NCBI GenBank assembly: GCA_016235445.1
Contig: JACRLB010000017.1
Span: 124,001-188,000, forward strand
DNA from: Chloroflexota bacterium
GTDB taxonomy: Bacteria > Chloroflexota > Anaerolineae > Anaerolineales > Villigracilaceae
Direction of reading: 5' to 3'
Length of the DNA: 64,000 bases
Of the stretch, positions 7,673-15,846 are shown piece by piece (position 1 is the stretch's first letter; every line of letters starts with the position of its first letter). A model generated the notes under the pieces. It was not told where the DNA came from. It did no database searches and saw only the letters and a list, made by a program, of their open reading frames with translations. The position numbers were made by a program, and so were the translations under genes.

Positions 7673-7770
7673 ACGATCAGCAAGCGGCGAAGTTGGTGAA
7701 ATCCCAACACTGTCCCGCAACTGTGAGTTAGCTGTTAGCTAATAAGTCAGGTCGCCCGCTGCCGATCGGT
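7673..7770 (+). promoter_or_regulatory. Cobalamin riboswitch aptamer
   Basis: The core matches the cobalamin riboswitch consensus: 'GTTGGTGAAATCCCAAC' forms the P4-type stem-loop, followed by the B12-box region 'TGTCCCGCAACTGT', a variable hairpin (gttagctgttagcta) and 'AAGTCAGGTCGCC'. The outer stem pairs CGATC..GCGG (about 7674-7686) with CCGC..GATCG (about 7756-7768). It seems compact and lacks a long 5' peripheral region. It starts directly after the previous stop codon and precedes the btuFCD genes, so B12 probably represses them. Confidence 0.9.
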
Positions 7771-7833
7771 TCGCCACACTCTCGCGGAAAGGAGGTGGAT
7801 GACGGTAGCCCCCTCGGATTGCCTCTCCAACCT

Positions 7834-7860
7834 CCCCAGCCTTTGCTGGGGATTTTGATT
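7834..7860 (+). terminator. Candidate riboswitch-controlled terminator before btuF
   Basis: Stem CCCCAGC (7834-7840), loop CTTT, GCTGGGG (7845-7851), then ATTTTGATT. A GGAGGTGGA segment near 7790-7800 can pair with TCCAACCTCC just before the hairpin, giving a plausible alternative fold. The T run is weak, so control could also act on translation or RNA stability. Confidence 0.55.
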
Positions 7861-7880
7861 CCCATCTAACCACGTCATTA

Positions 7881-7944
7881 AGACCTGACAGGTTTTCACA
7901 CCAATATGACGTGATGAAATAAATTTCGGAAACCTGTCAGGTCT
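7881..7944. repeat. REPIN-like repeat (short form) in the btuF leader
   Basis: Inverted end units AGACCTGACAGGTTTTC (7881-7897) and GAAACCTGTCAGGTCT (7929-7944) flank a short core. The same end units occur around the RAYT gene at 15.8-19.9 kb. A further inverted pair CACGTCAT / ATGACGTG (7871-7878, 7907-7914) overlaps it. It lies between the riboswitch terminator and the btuF ribosome binding site. Confidence 0.8.
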
Positions 7945-7969
7945 GCACACTAAATTATGGAGAAGAAAA

Positions 7970-8935
7970 ATGATACGCAAGACTTTGATTTTGACTTTAC
8001 TGCTCGCCCTCGCCATCACGGGATGCGCCCCCGCCTCAACCCCGACCGAAGCGCCTGCTCCTGTTGCTACGGAAATTTCTGCAACTGAAGCCCCCGCCGC
8101 AACGGACGGATTAACCTTCACCGATGACATGGGACGCGAGATCACCCTCGCAGGGACTCCCGAACGCATTGTCTCGCTCGCGCCGTCCAACACGGAGATT
8201 CTTTTCGCCGTCGGCGCAGGTGACCTGGTTGTGGGCCGCGATGAATTTTCCGATTATCCCGAAGAAGCCAAGTCTCTTGAAAGCATTGGCGGTTCCTTCG
8301 GCGAATACAACGTGGAAGCCATCGTCGCGCTTGAGCCTGACCTGGTGCTGGCCGCAGAGATCAACACCCCTGAATTGATCAAGCAGTTGGAAGACCTCGG
8401 CCTGACCGTGTATTATTTGGGAAACCCAACCACGCTCGAAGAGATGTACGTCAAACTCGAAACCGTCGCCGAACTGACGGGGAACGATGCGAGCGCGCTG
8501 GTTGCTTCCTTGCAAGCCCGCGTCGCCGCAGTGGACGAGAAGATCATGCCGCTCAGTTTCCGCCCGAATGTCTTCTACGAAATTGACGCCTCCAACCCAT
8601 CCAAGCCGTACACCTACGGCCCCGGCACCTTCGGTCAATTGTTGATCGAACGCGCCGGCGGATTCAATGTTGGCGGCGTGGCAAGTGACGCGTATCCCCA
8701 ACTCAGCCTCGAACAGATCGTGGTCGAGAATCCATCCATCATCATCCTCGGCGATTCGATGTGGGGCGTTACCCCTGAATCCGTTTTGGAGCGCGCTGGC
8801 TGGGAAGTCATCGAAGCTGTGAAATCCAAGCAGATATTCCCCATTGACGACAACCTCATCAGCCGCCCGGGCCCCCGTCTCGTGGACGGCCTCGAAGCGC
8901 TGGCGAAGTTATTGCACCCCGGTGTGTTTGAGTAG
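7970..8935 (+). CDS. btuF: Cobalamin ABC transporter substrate-binding lipoprotein
   Basis: 321 residues. A signal peptide with lipobox 'LAITGC' puts the lipidated Cys at 19; a Thr/Pro/Ala-rich linker runs to about residue 50. The class III periplasmic-binding fold begins at 'FTDDMGREITLAGTPERIV' and contains 'SLAPSNTEILFAVGAGDLV', typical of BtuF/FhuD-type proteins. The start ATG 7970 follows a GGAG ribosome binding site (7960-7963). The upstream cobalamin riboswitch and the downstream btuC and btuD point to corrinoid rather than iron-siderophore uptake. It binds ligand outside the membrane and delivers it to BtuCD. Confidence 0.88.
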   Translation: MIRKTLILTLLLALAITGCAPASTPTEAPAPVATEISATEAPAATDGLTFTDDMGREITLAGTPERIVSLAPSNTEILFAVGAGDLVVGRDEFSDYPEEAKSLESIGGSFGEYNVEAIVALEPDLVLAAEINTPELIKQLEDLGLTVYYLGNPTTLEEMYVKLETVAELTGNDASALVASLQARVAAVDEKIMPLSFRPNVFYEIDASNPSKPYTYGPGTFGQLLIERAGGFNVGGVASDAYPQLSLEQIVVENPSIIILGDSMWGVTPESVLERAGWEVIEAVKSKQIFPIDDNLISRPGPRLVDGLEALAKLLHPGVFE

Positions 8936-8975
8936 GAAGGTACACACGTAAAACAGGTAGACCCAGCACGATCAT

Positions 8976-9134
8976 AAATTGCGTTTTTTTACTGCCAGGT
9001 TTCGCGGGGCTGAAGCCGCCTGCTCAGTACTTGGAAGCCCTTCGGGCTAGGAAACGAGTCGGCTTTTAGCCGACTTCCACGAACTGAGGCAGGGCTTTAG
9101 CCCGCCGAAACTCGTCGAGCAAAAGCGCAAATTG
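8976..9134. repeat. Large fold-back element between btuF and btuC
   Basis: Imperfect long inverted repeat. Outer arms are AAATTGCGTTTT-like (8977-8990) and AAAAGCGCAAATT (9121-9133). The main arms at about 8999-9037 and 9074-9111 pair over roughly 38 nt with mismatches (GTTTCGCGGGGCTGAAGCC against GGGCTTTAGCCCGCCGAAAC). Small hairpins (CCCTTCGGG, GTCGGCTTTTAGCCGAC) lie in the middle. It looks like a composite REP/BIME-type element and fills most of the 270-bp gap. Confidence 0.7.
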
Positions 9135-9149
9135 TGCCCGTTTTCAGTA

Positions 9150-9195
9150 TAGACAGGTAAACAAGTTTGCACGTGTATACTTGTTTACCTGTCTA
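9150..9195 (+). repeat. Perfect 17-bp hairpin just upstream of btuC
   Basis: Arms 9150-9166 (TAGACAGGTAAACAAGT) and 9179-9195 are perfectly complementary with a 12-nt loop. The hairpin ends 10 nt before the btuC ATG, so it occupies the ribosome-binding region. Either a transcript-processing/stability structure, a translational control element or a repeat of another family. Confidence 0.65.
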
Positions 9196-9205
9196 CTTCC
9201 ACCCC

Positions 9206-10201
9206 ATGAAACCCAAGCCCTATCTTTCCTCTTTCCTCTTTCTTCTGATCGCCGCCATCCTCAGCCTCGCGATCGGCTCGGTGTTCATTTCCCCCGTAGA
9301 GTTGTGGAAGATTCTGCGCGGTTTAGGTGATGAAACATTCACCTTCATCATCTGGCAAATACGTCTGCCTCGCACCGTGCTGGTCGCGTTGACGGGAGCG
9401 GCCCTCAGCGGAAGCGGCGCGGCGTATCAGGGCTTGTTCCGCAACCCGCTGGCTGACCCGTTCCTGATCGGCGTGGCCTCTGGCGCAGGGCTTGGCGCGG
9501 TCATCGCCATGTCTATTCAATGGCCGTATTCCTTCTGGGGGTTGATGGCAATTCCAATGTCTGCATTTATCGCGGCGTTGATCACCGTCTTCATTGTTTA
9601 TTTTCTCGCCCGCGTCGGGCAGACCATCCCCACCACGAACTTGATTCTCGCTGGCGTGGCCTTCTCCTCCTTCGCCACCTCGCTCACATCCTTCCTCATG
9701 TTGCGCTCCACAAGCGAAGTCCGCCGCGCGCTGGGCTGGCTGTTGGGCGGGGCAAGCCAGGCAGGCTGGACGGCCATCCTCGCCGTCCTTCCCTACATCA
9801 TCATCGGGCTGGGCATTCTGCTCATCAACGGACACAGGTTTAATCTTCTGCAATTTGGTGATGACCAGGCCCAACAGCTTGGGTTGAACGTCACGCGCAC
9901 AAAAACAATTCTGCTCATCGCCGCATCCCTTGCCACCGCCGCCGCCGTTGCCTTCTCTGGCATCATCGGCTTTATCGGCCTCGTCGTCCCGCATGTGATT
10001 CGCATCTGGTTCGGCGGAGATTATCGCCGCCTGGTCCCGCTTTCGATCATCGGCGGCGCATCCGCTTTGCTGGTTTCAGATGTGGTCGCACGCATCGTCC
10101 TCGCCCCGCAGGAAATCCCAGTCGGCATCATCACCTCGTTGGTCGGCGCACCCTTCTTCCTCTGGGTCTTGCGCACGGCAAAGAATCAAGGCTATTGGTA
10201 A
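9206..10201 (+). CDS. btuC: Cobalamin ABC transporter permease
   Basis: 331 residues, the usual BtuC/FecCD length, starting at ATG 9206; an in-frame upstream start at 9167 falls inside the hairpin. Typical FecCD motifs: 'LPRTVLVALTGAALSGSGAAYQGLFRNPLADPFLIG' region (residues about 55-90) and 'GIIGFIGLVVPHVIR' in the coupling region. About ten membrane helices are expected. It forms the homodimeric channel for BtuF-delivered cobalamin, coupled to BtuD. Confidence 0.9.
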   Translation: MKPKPYLSSFLFLLIAAILSLAIGSVFISPVELWKILRGLGDETFTFIIWQIRLPRTVLVALTGAALSGSGAAYQGLFRNPLADPFLIGVASGAGLGAVIAMSIQWPYSFWGLMAIPMSAFIAALITVFIVYFLARVGQTIPTTNLILAGVAFSSFATSLTSFLMLRSTSEVRRALGWLLGGASQAGWTAILAVLPYIIIGLGILLINGHRFNLLQFGDDQAQQLGLNVTRTKTILLIAASLATAAAVAFSGIIGFIGLVVPHVIRIWFGGDYRRLVPLSIIGGASALLVSDVVARIVLAPQEIPVGIITSLVGAPFFLWVLRTAKNQGYW

Positions 10202-10303
10202 ACAGATTTTCAAAACCAATTCGCGCAATTAGCGGCAAAAGGTTTTAAAGAATCTTGCACAGCGCATATCGCTATGCTTGGAATGACACAAGAGAAAATA
10301 AAC

Positions 10304-11068
10304 ATGTTAAAAATTCAAAACCTCTCCGTCTCCTATCGCGGGCGTCAAGTCCTGCGTGATGTTTCCTTCGATGTGAAGCATGGCGAAGTACTCGCGCTCA
10401 TCGGGCCGAACGGCGCGGGCAAGTCCACCATCATCCGCGCGGCGAGCGGAGTCGTCCCGTCCACAGGTCATGTCCGCACGAACGGCGATGACTTCCACGC
10501 CCTCGACCCCATACAGCGCGCGCGTTACATGGCCGTCGTCCCGCAGGCGATTTCATTGCCGCCTGCCTTCACCGTCTGGGAGACGGTCTTGATGGGACGC
10601 ACGCCCTATCTTGGATTTTTGGGCAACGCCTCTTTCTTCGACGAGGAGTTGGCTCGCCAATCTTTGAGCAAGGTCAACGCCCTGGCATTGTCAGATCGCC
10701 GTGTCGGAGAGTTATCAGGTGGAGAAGCCCAGCGCGTTTTGCTCGCCCGTGCCTTGTGCCAATCCACGCCCATCCTCTTGCTCGATGAACCCACCGCCCA
10801 TCTGGATTTGCAATATCAAATCAGCCTGTTGGAGTTGATCCGCGAACTGGCGCACACTGAAAACCTCGCCGTGCTGATCGCCCTGCACGATCTCAACCTC
10901 GCCGCCCGCTACGCAGACAGGGTTGCCCTGCTCGTCGGCGGACATCTCACCTCCATTGGCTTTCCCCGCGAAGTGCTCACCGCCGAAGCCATCTCCCACG
11001 CCTATTGCCTCCCCGTCCACGTGGTCGAACACCCCTTCATGGATTCCCCTTTAGTGCTGCCACAATAA
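10304..11068 (+). CDS. btuD: Cobalamin ABC transporter ATP-binding protein
   Basis: 254 residues from ATG 10304. Walker A 'GPNGAGKST', signature 'LSGGEAQRV', Walker B 'PILLLDEPTAHLD' and H-loop 'IALHDLNLA' are all intact, the order and spacing of the FepC/BtuD class. It powers BtuC. The gap from btuC is 102 nt, and no separate promoter is obvious, so the three genes are probably one riboswitch-controlled unit. Confidence 0.9.
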   Translation: MLKIQNLSVSYRGRQVLRDVSFDVKHGEVLALIGPNGAGKSTIIRAASGVVPSTGHVRTNGDDFHALDPIQRARYMAVVPQAISLPPAFTVWETVLMGRTPYLGFLGNASFFDEELARQSLSKVNALALSDRRVGELSGGEAQRVLLARALCQSTPILLLDEPTAHLDLQYQISLLELIRELAHTENLAVLIALHDLNLAARYADRVALLVGGHLTSIGFPREVLTAEAISHAYCLPVHVVEHPFMDSPLVLPQ

Positions 11069-11075
11069 AGATTAT

Positions 11076-11182
11076 CGTCATTGCGAGGCAGGCACTTGGT
11101 TTTACTGCCGACACTTGCGCCGCACTGCAACAAACGCAGTGCGGCGCAAGTGTCGGCGGAAGAACACCGCCTCGCAATGACG
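11076..11182. repeat. Composite hairpin repeat with terminator potential after btuD
   Basis: Outer arms CGTCATTGCGAGGC (11076-11089) and its complement (11169-11182) enclose a perfect 22-bp inner inverted repeat (11107-11128 / 11136-11157, 7-nt loop). A T6 run follows the outer right arm (about 11188-11193), so it can act as the btuD terminator. The outer arm is of the TCATTGCGAGG type known as a dispersed repeat in many genomes. No gene is seen in the 238-bp gap. Confidence 0.75.
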
Positions 11183-11306
11183 GAAAGTTTTTTACCCCCC
11201 CCTTTTTTTAGCTACTTCACATCATATCAACTGTGTATAATAGGCACACCAAACAAAAATCCCTCCTTCGTGAACCTTTGTGACACTTTGTGGTAAATAA
11301 AAAAAC

Positions 11307-12722
11307 ATGCTGAAAATCTACAACACCCTCACCCGCAAGACCGAAGAATTTCAAACCCTCGAACCCAACCTCGTCAAAATGTACGTCTGCGGCGTTACAG
11401 TCTACAACGACGCGCACGTTGGTCACGCCATGTCGGCGCTGGTCTTCGACATCATCCGCCGCTACCTTGAATATCGCGGCTACGCCGTCAGGCACGTCAT
11501 GAACTACACCGACGTGGACGACAAGATCATCAACCGCGCCAAACAGCTTAAGGAAGATCCGCTCAAGTTGTCGCAGCGCTACATCGACGATTACTCAGCC
11601 GACCTCAAGAGTCTGAACGTTCTGCCTGCCACATCCAACCCACAGGTCAGCAAGACCATGCCGCTCATCATCGAATTCATTCAGGGACTCATCCAAAAAG
11701 AAAATGCCTACGCCGCCTCGAATGGCGATGTCTATTTCAGCGTCACCAGCGACGATGACTACGGCCGCCTCTCTGGCCGCAAGCTCGACGATATGCAGGC
11801 AGGCGCGCGCATCGAAGTCGGTGAAGCCAAAACCCACCCCATGGATTTCGCATTATGGAAAGCCGCCAAGGAAGGCGAAATTTCATGGGACAGTCCGTGG
11901 GGCAAAGGCCGCCCGGGCTGGCACATCGAATGCTCGGCCATGAACCTCGCCGAACTCGGCGAACAGATCGACATCCACGGCGGCGGCAACGACCTCATCT
12001 TCCCGCACCACGAAAACGAGATCGCCCAAAGCGAATGCTACACAGGCAAGGAATTTTCGCGCTACTGGATTCACAACGGCATGTTACAACTCGGCGGCGA
12101 AAAAATGTCCAAGTCCCTCGGCAACATCGTCAGCATCAAAGACTTCCTCTCCAAACGCTCCGCTGATGTCATGCGCATGTTGGTTTTGAATGGGACGTAT
12201 CGCGCGCCGTTGACGTTCAACGACGACACCCTCGACGCCGCCGAAAAAAACGTCGAACGCCTCAAATCCGCCCTGCGGCCTGCGCGCGCCTCCCTGAGCG
12301 AAATCGAAGGGACAAAAAAAGGACTCTCCGCTGAAACACTCTCCGCTCTCGCGTCTGCCAGCGACTCTGCCAAAACGAACTTCACCGAAGCCATGGACAG
12401 TGACTTCAATACCGCAGGCGCCATCGCCGCTTTATTTGAACTCAGCAAATTCATCAACACCGCCAGAGACAACTCCGCTACCGATGCACAACTCAAACCC
12501 GCGCAAGACACCTTCGTTGAATTGTCGGGCGTACTGGGGTTGAAGCTCGAAGAGAAACAAGGCACAGGCGAGCAGGATGAACAGGTCAATGCATTGATTG
12601 CCGAACGCAATGAAGCGCGCAAACAAAAACAATGGGCGCGTTCAGACCAGATCCGCGACCAGCTAAAAGAGATGGGCGTCACCATCGAAGACAGCAAAGA
12701 CGGGACGAGTTGGAGATGGTAA
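11307..12722 (+). CDS. cysS: Cysteinyl-tRNA synthetase
   Basis: 471 residues. The HIGH-type motif is 'HVGH' (37-40), KMSKS is at 266-270, and the zinc ligands Cys28, Cys209, His234 and Glu238 are in place ('MYVCGVTVYND', 'GWHIECSAM', 'FPHHENE'). DALR and C-terminal helical domains follow. It charges tRNA-Cys in the cytoplasm. The last 18 residues ('KEMGVTIEDSKDGTSWRW') are repeated, diverged, 600 bp downstream, so the present 3' end was probably supplied by an insertion event; the protein itself looks complete. Confidence 0.95.
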   Translation: MLKIYNTLTRKTEEFQTLEPNLVKMYVCGVTVYNDAHVGHAMSALVFDIIRRYLEYRGYAVRHVMNYTDVDDKIINRAKQLKEDPLKLSQRYIDDYSADLKSLNVLPATSNPQVSKTMPLIIEFIQGLIQKENAYAASNGDVYFSVTSDDDYGRLSGRKLDDMQAGARIEVGEAKTHPMDFALWKAAKEGEISWDSPWGKGRPGWHIECSAMNLAELGEQIDIHGGGNDLIFPHHENEIAQSECYTGKEFSRYWIHNGMLQLGGEKMSKSLGNIVSIKDFLSKRSADVMRMLVLNGTYRAPLTFNDDTLDAAEKNVERLKSALRPARASLSEIEGTKKGLSAETLSALASASDSAKTNFTEAMDSDFNTAGAIAALFELSKFINTARDNSATDAQLKPAQDTFVELSGVLGLKLEEKQGTGEQDEQVNALIAERNEARKQKQWARSDQIRDQLKEMGVTIEDSKDGTSWRW

Positions 12723-13306
12723 AGTATTATCTGGATGAGAGGAAGAGTACATTATCCACTGCCGATAAGCTATCTTTGATTGGATTGGCTGTTAGTGTTT
12801 TATCGTTGTTGATCGGTTTTCTTAGTTACGTTTTTCCTCTCCCCGCAGCCCTGGAACCAACTGCGTTTTGTCCTGATTTGCTGTCACAAGCCACTTTAAA
12901 GGAGTGGAAACAGGCGGGCGAAGTCCTTCAACCGTCGATTGGACGTTATATTGACGAGTTCGATCAAATACGCGGTGTAAATGGCGGTTTCGGAGCGGGA
13001 GATGTATTGCCCAGGAATGTTTTTATTATTACCGCTTTTGGAAACCGAGGCGAGACTTTAGTTTATCAAAGTTACCCCGTGAAGCCAGTTGTTCACTATA
13101 AAAGCTACGGAGTCTTCCAGACCACAAAAACTTTCAAAACAACTTTTGAAGGCGCATGTATGGAGTTGGATCGCTCCACTTTTTTCAACCTTTATGTGGC
13201 GATTCCTGTTTTCCTGATCTTCATTTTTGTATCGATTCTTGCGCTCCCCAGATCGTCTTTGTTAAAAAAGTTTTTCTCTTCAAAGAATCAAAGGAACTCA
13301 ACGTGA
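12716..13306 (+). CDS. Small two-helix membrane protein inserted at the cysS 3' end
   Basis: 196 residues from ATG 12716, overlapping the end of cysS by 7 nt. One membrane segment lies near residues 20-42 ('LSLIGLAVSVLSLLIGFLSYV') and another near the C-terminus ('LYVAIPVFLIFIFVSILAL'); the loop between (about 120 residues) would lie outside the cytoplasm. No family recognised. Base use is more AT-rich than cysS. The gene lies exactly between two copies of the cysS 3' end, so it is probably a recently acquired passenger. Confidence 0.6.
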   Translation: MVKYYLDERKSTLSTADKLSLIGLAVSVLSLLIGFLSYVFPLPAALEPTAFCPDLLSQATLKEWKQAGEVLQPSIGRYIDEFDQIRGVNGGFGAGDVLPRNVFIITAFGNRGETLVYQSYPVKPVVHYKSYGVFQTTKTFKTTFEGACMELDRSTFFNLYVAIPVFLIFIFVSILALPRSSLLKKFFSSKNQRNST

Positions 13307-13350
13307 CCATTGAAGACAGCAAAGACGGCACGACGTGGAGATATTGGTAA
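13291..13350 (+). pseudogene. Detached second copy of the cysS 3' end
   Basis: Encodes 'KELNVTIEDSKDGTTWRYW' and a stop, closely matching the cysS C-terminus at 12666-12722 ('KEMGVTIEDSKDGTSWRW'). At DNA level the two are similar but not identical. This is probably the original cysS end, displaced when the 196-residue gene arrived with its own cysS tail. Confidence 0.75.
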
Positions 13351-13360
13351 CTGGTAAATA

Positions 13361-13393
13361 AAAACTTCCAAGATCATTGGTCTTGGAAGTTTT
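13361..13393. terminator. Bidirectional terminator between cysS unit and hsdR
   Basis: Perfect 13-bp stem (13361-13373 / 13381-13393, arm AAAACTTCCAAGA) with a 7-nt loop; the T run continues to 13396 on the plus strand and A/T-rich sequence flanks the minus side. It separates convergent genes. Confidence 0.85.
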
Positions 13394-13417
13394 TTTGCTT
13401 CTATCGCTCGCATCACT

Positions 13418-15721
13418 TTATATACCAGCGGACTGCTGATACAGGTATTGTTGAAACCCTATAAATATGTTTCGGATCGCTTCCACTGTTCCCAGTATTT
13501 CCTTTGCGTCTTCGATGGCTTTGTATTTGAGCGTAAGCAGGTGGGGGAGTTTTTCCTGATCAAGTTCCTCCACGCCTGTCTCGATATATTTGGAGAGGAC
13601 AAATTCCAGAAACTGTTTTTGTTCATTGCTGAGCGAAGCAAAAATGGCGGATTGAGCCTGGGCAACCCGCAATTCTCTTGTGATGGGGGCGACAGCAAAG
13701 GAGATGTATTCCAGCACATCGAGCAGATCGCTCTTCTCGGCGTTGATGAGCGTCTGCATCATGGACAATTCCTCTCTGCCGAAGCCAACCTGTTCCAATT
13801 GTTCGAGCAGTGCTTTGCGCGTGATGGGATTTGACCAAACTTTGCGCAGTTCCGTCTCACTTTTGAAGAAGGCAGGCAGGACGCCAAACAGGTTCTCCAA
13901 AAATTGATGGGCAGAAATGGGACGCCCGTCCGCACTGTAATACAGGGTGGATGTCATGTGCTGGATTTCGCGTTCCTTGCCATCGCGTAATTTCACTTTG
14001 ACTTTGAGGCGCGGCTCATAGGGTTCGGGTGGTTCTTGTGTGGTTCTGGGTGGACGATCTATAGGCTCTGGCTTTTCCACTGGCTCTTCGGGTTCGCCAT
14101 CCCACTCAGGGTCGGCGAAGTGATGATGGGCATCGACAAAGTCATAGATGGTGAAGTATTCCTTCCCGTCGAAGAGACGTGTACCGCGTCCGATAATTTG
14201 CTTGAATTCGATCATCGAGTTGATCGGACGCATGAGAATAATATTGCGGATGTTACGCGCATCTACACCTGTGGACAGTTTTTGCGAGGTGGTCAGGATG
14301 GTAGGAATGCTTCTTTCGTTATCCTGAAATTGACGCAGGTATTCTTCGCCGAGCGCACCATCATTTGCCGTCACGCGGACGCAGTACATCGGGTCTGTGC
14401 TTTTCTTGTATTGGTTGATCAGGTCGCGAACAGCGGCGGCGTGATCTTGTGTGGCGCAGAAGACGATGGCTTTTTCGTTCTGGTTGATCTCATCCATAAA
14501 GAGTTGGACGCGTTTGGCTTCACGAGCTTTGATCTCGATGATGCGGTTGAAATCAGCTTCCTTGTAAACTTTACCTTCTTCGATCTCACCTTCAACAATC
14601 ATGTCATCTGAGGTGTACACATATTCATCCAAAGTTGTCTTCATGCGGCGGACTTTGAACGGGGTCAGGAAGCCGTCGTTGATGCCTTCTTTCAAGGAGT
14701 ACACATACACAGGCTCGCCGAAATATTTATAGGTATCCACGTTGTCTTTGCGTTTGGGGGTAGCAGTGAGGCCAAGCTGGACGGCGGGCGAGAAGTATTC
14801 CATAATGGCACGCCAGTTGGATTCGTCGTTGGCACCGCCGCGGTGACATTCATTGATAATGATGAAGTCGAAATAATCTTTTGGGTATTCGCCAAAATAC
14901 GGTGTGTCGTTGGGGCCAGACATAAACGTTTGGAAGATGGTGAAGAAGATATTGCCATTTGTAGGGACGCGTCCCTTTTTACGGATCTCGTCGGGGCGGA
15001 TTCTCACAAGCGCGTCATCGGGGAAGGCGGAGTAGCGGGTGAATTCGCCAAATGCCTGGTCGGCGAGAATGTTTCGGTCGGCTAGAAACAGCACGCGGGG
15101 CCGCCGCGAAGCGTCGCGCTTTAAATTCCAGCGTGTTTGATATAACTTCCAGACGATGTGAAAGGCAATCGTCGTTTTACCTGTCCCCGTGGCGAGAGTG
15201 AGAAGGATGCGGTTCTTGTTTTCGGCGACGGCTGCCAGCGCATTGTTGACGGCGATCTCCTGGTAGTAGCGCGGAGGTTTGGTGCCGCTGATATCTTCGA
15301 AGGGGACGGGATTGAATTTGTCTTCCCAGTCGTTTTGGGTGAAGGTTCGCTGCCAGAGTTCTTCGGGTGTGGGGAATTTGGCGATGGTGCCTTCGCCGCC
15401 CTGCATGTTGATCTCGTAGATCTCTTTGCCGTTGGTGGAGTAGGCGAATTGCAGGCTGAGTTTTTGGGCGTAGTTCTTGGCCTGCCCCACGCCTTCGCCC
15501 ACGGAGTGTTTGTCGCTTTTGGCTTCGATCACAGCCAGTTGACGGTTCTTATAAACGAGAATGTAGTCGGTGATGAGCAGTTTGCCGCGCCCGCCGCCTG
15601 TTTGAATTTTGCCAGCAGTGATGTGACGCTCGCGCAAGACCCTGGAGCCATCGATAACGCCCCAGCCTGCCTTAAGCAGTTGGGGGTCGATTAATTCGGC
15701 TCGGGTTTCGGCTTCGTTCAA
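13418..15721 (-). CDS. hsdR: Type I restriction enzyme R subunit
   Basis: 767 residues, the EcoEI-like short HsdR class. N-terminal PD-(D/E)xK nuclease: Asp52 ('LLITDYILVY'), Glu66 and Lys68 ('LAVIEAKSD'). SF2 translocase: Walker A 'ATGTGKT' (177-183), motif III 'GLTATPKR', motif VI 'QIIGRGTR'. Motif II reads 'FIIINECHRG', with Asn290 where the metal-binding Asp of DECH is expected (codon AAT). Start is TTG 15721. The C-terminal region would bind the HsdM/HsdS complex. hsdM and hsdS lie upstream on the same strand, separated by the RAYT and REPINs. Whether the Asn still supports ATP hydrolysis is uncertain. Confidence 0.9.
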   Translation of the reverse strand: MNEAETRAELIDPQLLKAGWGVIDGSRVLRERHITAGKIQTGGGRGKLLITDYILVYKNRQLAVIEAKSDKHSVGEGVGQAKNYAQKLSLQFAYSTNGKEIYEINMQGGEGTIAKFPTPEELWQRTFTQNDWEDKFNPVPFEDISGTKPPRYYQEIAVNNALAAVAENKNRILLTLATGTGKTTIAFHIVWKLYQTRWNLKRDASRRPRVLFLADRNILADQAFGEFTRYSAFPDDALVRIRPDEIRKKGRVPTNGNIFFTIFQTFMSGPNDTPYFGEYPKDYFDFIIINECHRGGANDESNWRAIMEYFSPAVQLGLTATPKRKDNVDTYKYFGEPVYVYSLKEGINDGFLTPFKVRRMKTTLDEYVYTSDDMIVEGEIEEGKVYKEADFNRIIEIKAREAKRVQLFMDEINQNEKAIVFCATQDHAAAVRDLINQYKKSTDPMYCVRVTANDGALGEEYLRQFQDNERSIPTILTTSQKLSTGVDARNIRNIILMRPINSMIEFKQIIGRGTRLFDGKEYFTIYDFVDAHHHFADPEWDGEPEEPVEKPEPIDRPPRTTQEPPEPYEPRLKVKVKLRDGKEREIQHMTSTLYYSADGRPISAHQFLENLFGVLPAFFKSETELRKVWSNPITRKALLEQLEQVGFGREELSMMQTLINAEKSDLLDVLEYISFAVAPITRELRVAQAQSAIFASLSNEQKQFLEFVLSKYIETGVEELDQEKLPHLLTLKYKAIEDAKEILGTVEAIRNIFIGFQQYLYQQSAGI

Positions 15722-15752
15722 GGTAGTTCTATTTTACCTTTATTGAGGGAAT

Positions 15753-15846
15753 ACCTGACAGGTTTCCGAAGAACCCTGATCGGTCAGATCCATCCCCATT
15801 CATAAACGCCTAATCGTCAGACTCGATTATGAAACCTGTCAGGTCT
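15753..15846. repeat. REPIN 2, overlapping the RAYT 3' end
   Basis: End units ACCTGACAGGTTTC (15753-15766) and GAAACCTGTCAGGTCT (15831-15846), about 94 bp overall. On the minus strand the RAYT reading frame runs into it and stops at 15810-15812, so the last dozen or so RAYT residues ('LDLTGFIIESDD') come from the repeat. It lies upstream of hsdR. Confidence 0.85.
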
